A DNA stretch of 64,000 nt from NCBI GenBank assembly GCA_963668615.2, contig CAXXCL010000003.1:806001-870000 (forward strand), written 5' to 3'. The stretch is from JAAYPI01 sp963668615 (GTDB lineage: Bacteria > Bacteroidota > Bacteroidia > Bacteroidales > Paludibacteraceae). The notes under the pieces are model-generated. The model did no database searches. It had not been told where the DNA came from and saw nothing but the letters and a program-made list of their open reading frames with translations. A program made the translations under genes and the position numbers. This document shows positions 61,081 to 64,000 of the stretch, piece by piece (the first letter of the stretch is position 1; each line of letters begins with the position of its first letter).

Positions 61081-61138
61081 CATAATCAAAATAGGTGGTG
61101 CATTTTTGTATTATTAACCATTAAAACATTTGATTATG
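61081..61138 (+). repeat. Inverted repeat enclosing the corA start codon
   Basis: CATAATCAAA (61081-61090) and TTTGATTATG (61129-61138) are perfect 10-bp inverted repeats with a 38-base loop. The right arm contains the corA ATG (61136-61138). In the mRNA the start codon would be paired, which could limit translation. Confidence 0.6.
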
Positions 61139-62080
61139 TCAGAAATAAGACTTTATTACAGAGAAAATGGAAGGATAAAAATCAGTCGGGACATTTCTTT
61201 CCTTAAAAAAAATCCATTAGAAAATTTCGTATGGATTGATCTCAACGATGTAAATCAAGAAATTGAGTCTCAGTTGGAAGATTTCTTAAAGATTTACATT
61301 CAAGAAGAAGAAGAGATTGAAGAAATTGAGATTAGTTCGCGTTACGTAGAAACGGCAGACACAATAATTGCTAACTCAAATTTTTTGCTAGATAATTTTG
61401 AAAAAGAGCCGGTTTCTTTTATTCTAAAAAACAACATTTTAATCTCTGTTCGCAGTTGTGAGTTGAAATCATTTCACGAAACAACAAAAAAAATGGCAGC
61501 TAGTCCGAAAAACTATGTTAATGGATTTCAAGTATTTACCTTATTACTCGAAACCCGGGTTGAATTAGATGCCGACATGATTGAAGAATTGACTAGTGAA
61601 GTTAAAACTTTAAGTCAGACAATGGTGATGAAAGATATTGATGAGGGAATTTTAATTAGCATCAAGAACTTGCAAGAAAAAACCATGCTACTCAGAGAAA
61701 ACATTATCGACAAACACCGTGTGGTTTCGAATATGCTCCGAAGTGAAATGTTCCCAAATGAATTATATAGTAAATTATCGATGGTAATCAAGGATATAAA
61801 CTCCCTTTTGGACCACACTAAATTTAACTTTGACAGGTTGGATTACCTACAAGATACTTATTTAGGTTTGATTAATATAGAACAAAATAAAATCATAAAA
61901 ATATTTACTGTGGTAACTGTTATCTTCATGCCTCCAACATTAATTGGAACTATTTATGGCATGAATTTTAAATACATGCCGGAAATAGAATGGCAATGGG
62001 GTTATGTATTTTGCCTTCTGTTCATGGTGGTTTCTTCCGTTCTTATTCTATGGTTTTTCAAAAAGAAAAAATGGCTGTAA
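61136..62080 (+). CDS. corA: CorA family magnesium/cobalt transporter
   Basis: This 314-residue protein has an acidic N-terminal cytoplasmic domain, long helices (about 130-240) and two C-terminal membrane helices. The first ends with the selectivity motif GMN (275-277) in YGMNFKYMPEIEW. It closes with FFKKKKWL, as usual. CorA forms a pentameric Mg2+ channel in the inner membrane. The TTG two codons earlier is left out in favour of ATG at 61136. A terminator follows at 62095. Confidence 0.94.
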   Translation: MSEIRLYYRENGRIKISRDISFLKKNPLENFVWIDLNDVNQEIESQLEDFLKIYIQEEEEIEEIEISSRYVETADTIIANSNFLLDNFEKEPVSFILKNNILISVRSCELKSFHETTKKMAASPKNYVNGFQVFTLLLETRVELDADMIEELTSEVKTLSQTMVMKDIDEGILISIKNLQEKTMLLRENIIDKHRVVSNMLRSEMFPNELYSKLSMVIKDINSLLDHTKFNFDRLDYLQDTYLGLINIEQNKIIKIFTVVTVIFMPPTLIGTIYGMNFKYMPEIEWQWGYVFCLLFMVVSSVLILWFFKKKKWL

Positions 62081-62094
62081 ACCGTCAAATAACG

Positions 62095-62132
62095 AAACGG
62101 CAATCCTTATTGAAAAAGGCTGCCGTTTTTTA
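62095..62132 (+). terminator. Intrinsic terminator after corA
   Basis: AAACGGCA and TGCCGTTT pair, with an inner CCTT/AAGG stem, and the right arm continues as TTTTT. It lies 14 bases after the corA stop and also sits just behind the convergent kinase-like gene. Confidence 0.8.
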
Positions 62133-62149
62133 TGCAAAATAGCATCTGT

Positions 62150-62785
62150 TCAATTGTCTTTATTTAATCCTAAAATAAATGGCAAAATCAATTCAGCCGT
62201 TTTATCAATACCATATAGTGAAGAGTTTACACATAGATGATAAGAGTTAGCAACTCCCCATTTTTTATCAGTGTAATAATTATAGTACGAAGACCGCTCT
62301 TTATCAACTTTTTTGATGAGGCTTTCTGCTTCTGCCTCCGATACTCCATTGTATTTCATTACTTGCTTTATTCTTTCTTCCTTATTAGCATATATGAAAA
62401 TATCCATTTTATTTGCGTGATTTCTAAGGATATAATCAGCACATCTTCCCACCAATACGCATGACTCTTGTAAGGCTATTTTACGAATAACATCCGATTG
62501 CACCAAAAACATGGAATCTCCGGATAACATACTTTCGTTCGGGAAGAAAGCCATTCCTAACGAAAAATTACTGGCAAGAGAATAATAGCCTTGGCTTATC
62601 TTTTTCTCATCCATATCTTGGAAAAACGATTTGTCAATGCCACTTTCATTGGCGGCTCTTTCAATAAGTTCCTTGTCGTAAAAAGCAATACCTAACTGTT
62701 CAGCAATCTTTTTTCCGATAACTCTGCCACCACTGCCGAATTGTCGACCAATGGTCACAACTATTTTTTTTGACATTTCTTCCAT
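62150..62785 (-). CDS. Cytidylate-kinase-like family protein
   Basis: This 211-residue protein begins with VVTIGRQFGSGGRVIGKKIAEQLG, the P-loop of the Cytidylate_kin2 family, and has YDKELIERAANESG, CVLVGRCADYIL and FIYANKEERIKQVMKYNGVSEAEA. Members resemble CMP kinase but their substrate is mostly unproven; the essential cmk is usually a separate gene. An ATG three codons later (62776) is an equally good start. A recQ terminator lies in the gap upstream. Confidence 0.88.
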   Translation of the reverse strand: MEEMSKKIVVTIGRQFGSGGRVIGKKIAEQLGIAFYDKELIERAANESGIDKSFFQDMDEKKISQGYYSLASNFSLGMAFFPNESMLSGDSMFLVQSDVIRKIALQESCVLVGRCADYILRNHANKMDIFIYANKEERIKQVMKYNGVSEAEAESLIKKVDKERSSYYNYYTDKKWGVANSYHLCVNSSLYGIDKTAELILPFILGLNKDN

Positions 62786-62804
62786 AAGATTAAACTGTTT
62801 ATTA

Positions 62805-62835
62805 TTAAAAAAGCTGATTATTTCTCAAATCAGCT
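62805..62835 (-). terminator. Intrinsic terminator after recQ
   Basis: On the minus strand AGCTGATT and AATCAGCT form an 8-bp stem with an 8-base loop, followed by TTTTTTAAT. It lies about 43 bases after the recQ stop and before the kinase-like gene. Confidence 0.8.
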
Positions 62836-62877
62836 CACAATGTACGAGGCAAAGTTTGTGTAAAATTTCCAAACTTT

Positions 62878-63999
62878 TCAATTTCCCATTTCGGAAATAA
62901 ATTTAATTCTGACCAAACGAATTTCTTCTTCGGTAAAATCGCTCCCTAATTCTTTAATAGCAGCATGAATATTATCCGTTTGAGAATCTTTGAAGTATTC
63001 AAAAATTTCTTCAATATGATCCTCTTCCATTACTTCCTCAATAAAATAGTCAATATTAATTTTCGTTCCCGAATAAATGATAGCTTCTATTTCATCTAAC
63101 AACTCAGAAAAGTCCAATCCTTTGGTAATGGCAATATCATCTAGGCTTATTTTTCTGTCAATCGCTTGAATAATAAACACTTTCATTTTTGATTTGTTTG
63201 CCACTGTTCTGACACGCAAATCCTCCGGACGTTCTATCTCATTTTCATGAACGTGAGTTTTTATTAATTGCAAAAACTCTTCACCATAACGTTTGGCTTT
63301 CCCTGCACCTACACCAGGAATATTTTGAAGTTCTTCCATGGTAATAGGATACGTAGTTGCCATGGCTTCTAAGGATGGGTCCTGAAAGATTACAAAAGGA
63401 GGAACCTCTAAACGTTTAGATAGTTTTTTACGCAAATCCTTAAGCATGGAGAACAAAACCTCATCGGCAGCACAAGTTCCACCTCCACGACGCATTGTTG
63501 GTTCTTCTTCTTCCTCCTCAAATTCATTATCCTTGGTAATACGAAAAGAAGACGGTTTCTCTAAAAATTCTCTTCCGGATTTTGTTATTTTAAGAACTCC
63601 ATAGTTTTCTATTTCTTTATCAATATAACCGGCAATCATCGCCTGACGGATAACTGCATGCCATACGTTAGGTTCTTCATGTTGCCCTGTTCCAAAAACA
63701 TCCAAGTCTTCGTGCTTATAATCCAAAACTTCAGCGGTTTCTTTGCCCATTATGATGTCGACAATATGTTCTGCTTTAAATTTTTCTTTTACTGCAATAA
63801 TGGTATCTAGCACGGTACACAATAAATCTTGTCCTTCCATTTGTTTCTTTGGGTTCAAACAATTATCACAACTACCACAATTATCTTGTGTGTATTCTTC
63901 TCCAAAATAGTGCAACAACAATTTTCGACGACACACAGAAGATTCTGCATAAGCAGCTGTTTCTATTAACAATTGCTTGCCTATTTCTTGTTCTGCAAT
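62878..63999 (-). CDS. recQ: ATP-dependent DNA helicase RecQ, C-terminal part (cut by window)
   Basis: The frame is open to the window edge, so the gene starts outside; the TTG at 63972 is not a start, as codons before it read the RecQ-like EQEIGKQL. Visible parts are the zinc site (CRRKLLLHYFGE then CGSCDNC), the winged-helix RQC domain (FKAEHIVDIIMG, HAVIRQAMIAGYID), and an HRDC domain (LFSMLKDLRKKLSKRLEVPPFVIFQD). About 100 further residues (from ERPEDLRVRTVANKSKM) follow HRDC, longer than E. coli RecQ. The ATPase core lies outside. The helicase acts in recombination and fork repair. Confidence 0.93.
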   Translation of the reverse strand: MAEQEIGKQLLIETAAYAESSVCRRKLLLHYFGEEYTQDNCGSCDNCLNPKKQMEGQDLLCTVLDTIIAVKEKFKAEHIVDIIMGKETAEVLDYKHEDLDVFGTGQHEEPNVWHAVIRQAMIAGYIDKEIENYGVLKITKSGREFLEKPSSFRITKDNEFEEEEEEPTMRRGGGTCAADEVLFSMLKDLRKKLSKRLEVPPFVIFQDPSLEAMATTYPITMEELQNIPGVGAGKAKRYGEEFLQLIKTHVHENEIERPEDLRVRTVANKSKMKVFIIQAIDRKISLDDIAITKGLDFSELLDEIEAIIYSGTKINIDYFIEEVMEEDHIEEIFEYFKDSQTDNIHAAIKELGSDFTEEEIRLVRIKFISEMGN

Positions 64000-64000
64000 G

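Overview
The window is low-GC, gene-dense DNA from a member of the Bacteroidota, most likely order Bacteroidales. The grounds are -7 promoter boxes of the form TAnnTTTG, a PorX response regulator with a PglZ domain, a PorP/SprF protein beside a very large adhesin with a type B T9SS C-terminal signal, a DUF2851 protein, a TonB receptor and a flexirubin/aryl-polyene type pigment locus. No rRNA, tRNA, CRISPR array, insertion sequence or prophage was seen.

Region 1 (1-24649, probably extending to 27031) is one long plus-strand biosynthetic operon with gaps of a few bases or 1-50 base overlaps. It opens inside an MIO-type aromatic amino acid ammonia-lyase (probably tyrosine ammonia-lyase). It continues with a ketoreductase, three active ketosynthases, two cysteine-less ketosynthase-like partners, two acyl carrier proteins, two hotdog dehydratases, a hotdog thioesterase, an O-methyltransferase, an LpxL-like acyltransferase, an SMR-like membrane protein, a LolA-like carrier, a lipoprotein, a family 2 glycosyltransferase, a three-part MMPL/acyltransferase/methyltransferase-like fusion, a CrtI-like FAD oxidoreductase, a decayed copy of that oxidoreductase, a radical SAM protein, an unrecognised 125-residue protein, an esterase, a PaaK-like adenylating ligase and an ABC exporter. 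Next come a BtrH-like protein and a PlsC-like acyltransferase. The likely product is an aryl polyene made from 4-hydroxycinnamate, methylated, and transferred to a lipid or sugar-lipid acceptor in the outer membrane. That product is inferred, not shown.

Region 2 (27047-49615) is housekeeping: a Dabb protein, PBP1A, DNA polymerase I, TsaE and topoisomerase IV subunit A, glycyl-tRNA synthetase, DUF2851, an Ig-like lipoprotein, DUF3108, an unusual leader ORF that runs through a terminator hairpin just before a TonB receptor, a U32 RNA-modification protein, an M24 peptidase and MutS.

Region 3 (49664-60019) is about the cell surface. It holds a 1398-residue adhesin with a good -33/-7 promoter, its PorP/SprF partner, and on the opposite strand the operon porX - LD-carboxypeptidase - CPBP protease, then a flippase-like membrane protein and GtrA.

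Region 4 (60045-64000) has rsmA, a CorA transporter whose start codon lies in a 10-bp inverted repeat, a cytidylate-kinase-like protein, and the C-terminal part of RecQ, cut by the window edge.

Several starts were moved inward from the longest open frame (glycosyltransferase, FAD oxidoreductase, polA, DUF2851, mutS, adhesin, corA). The reason is given in each entry.
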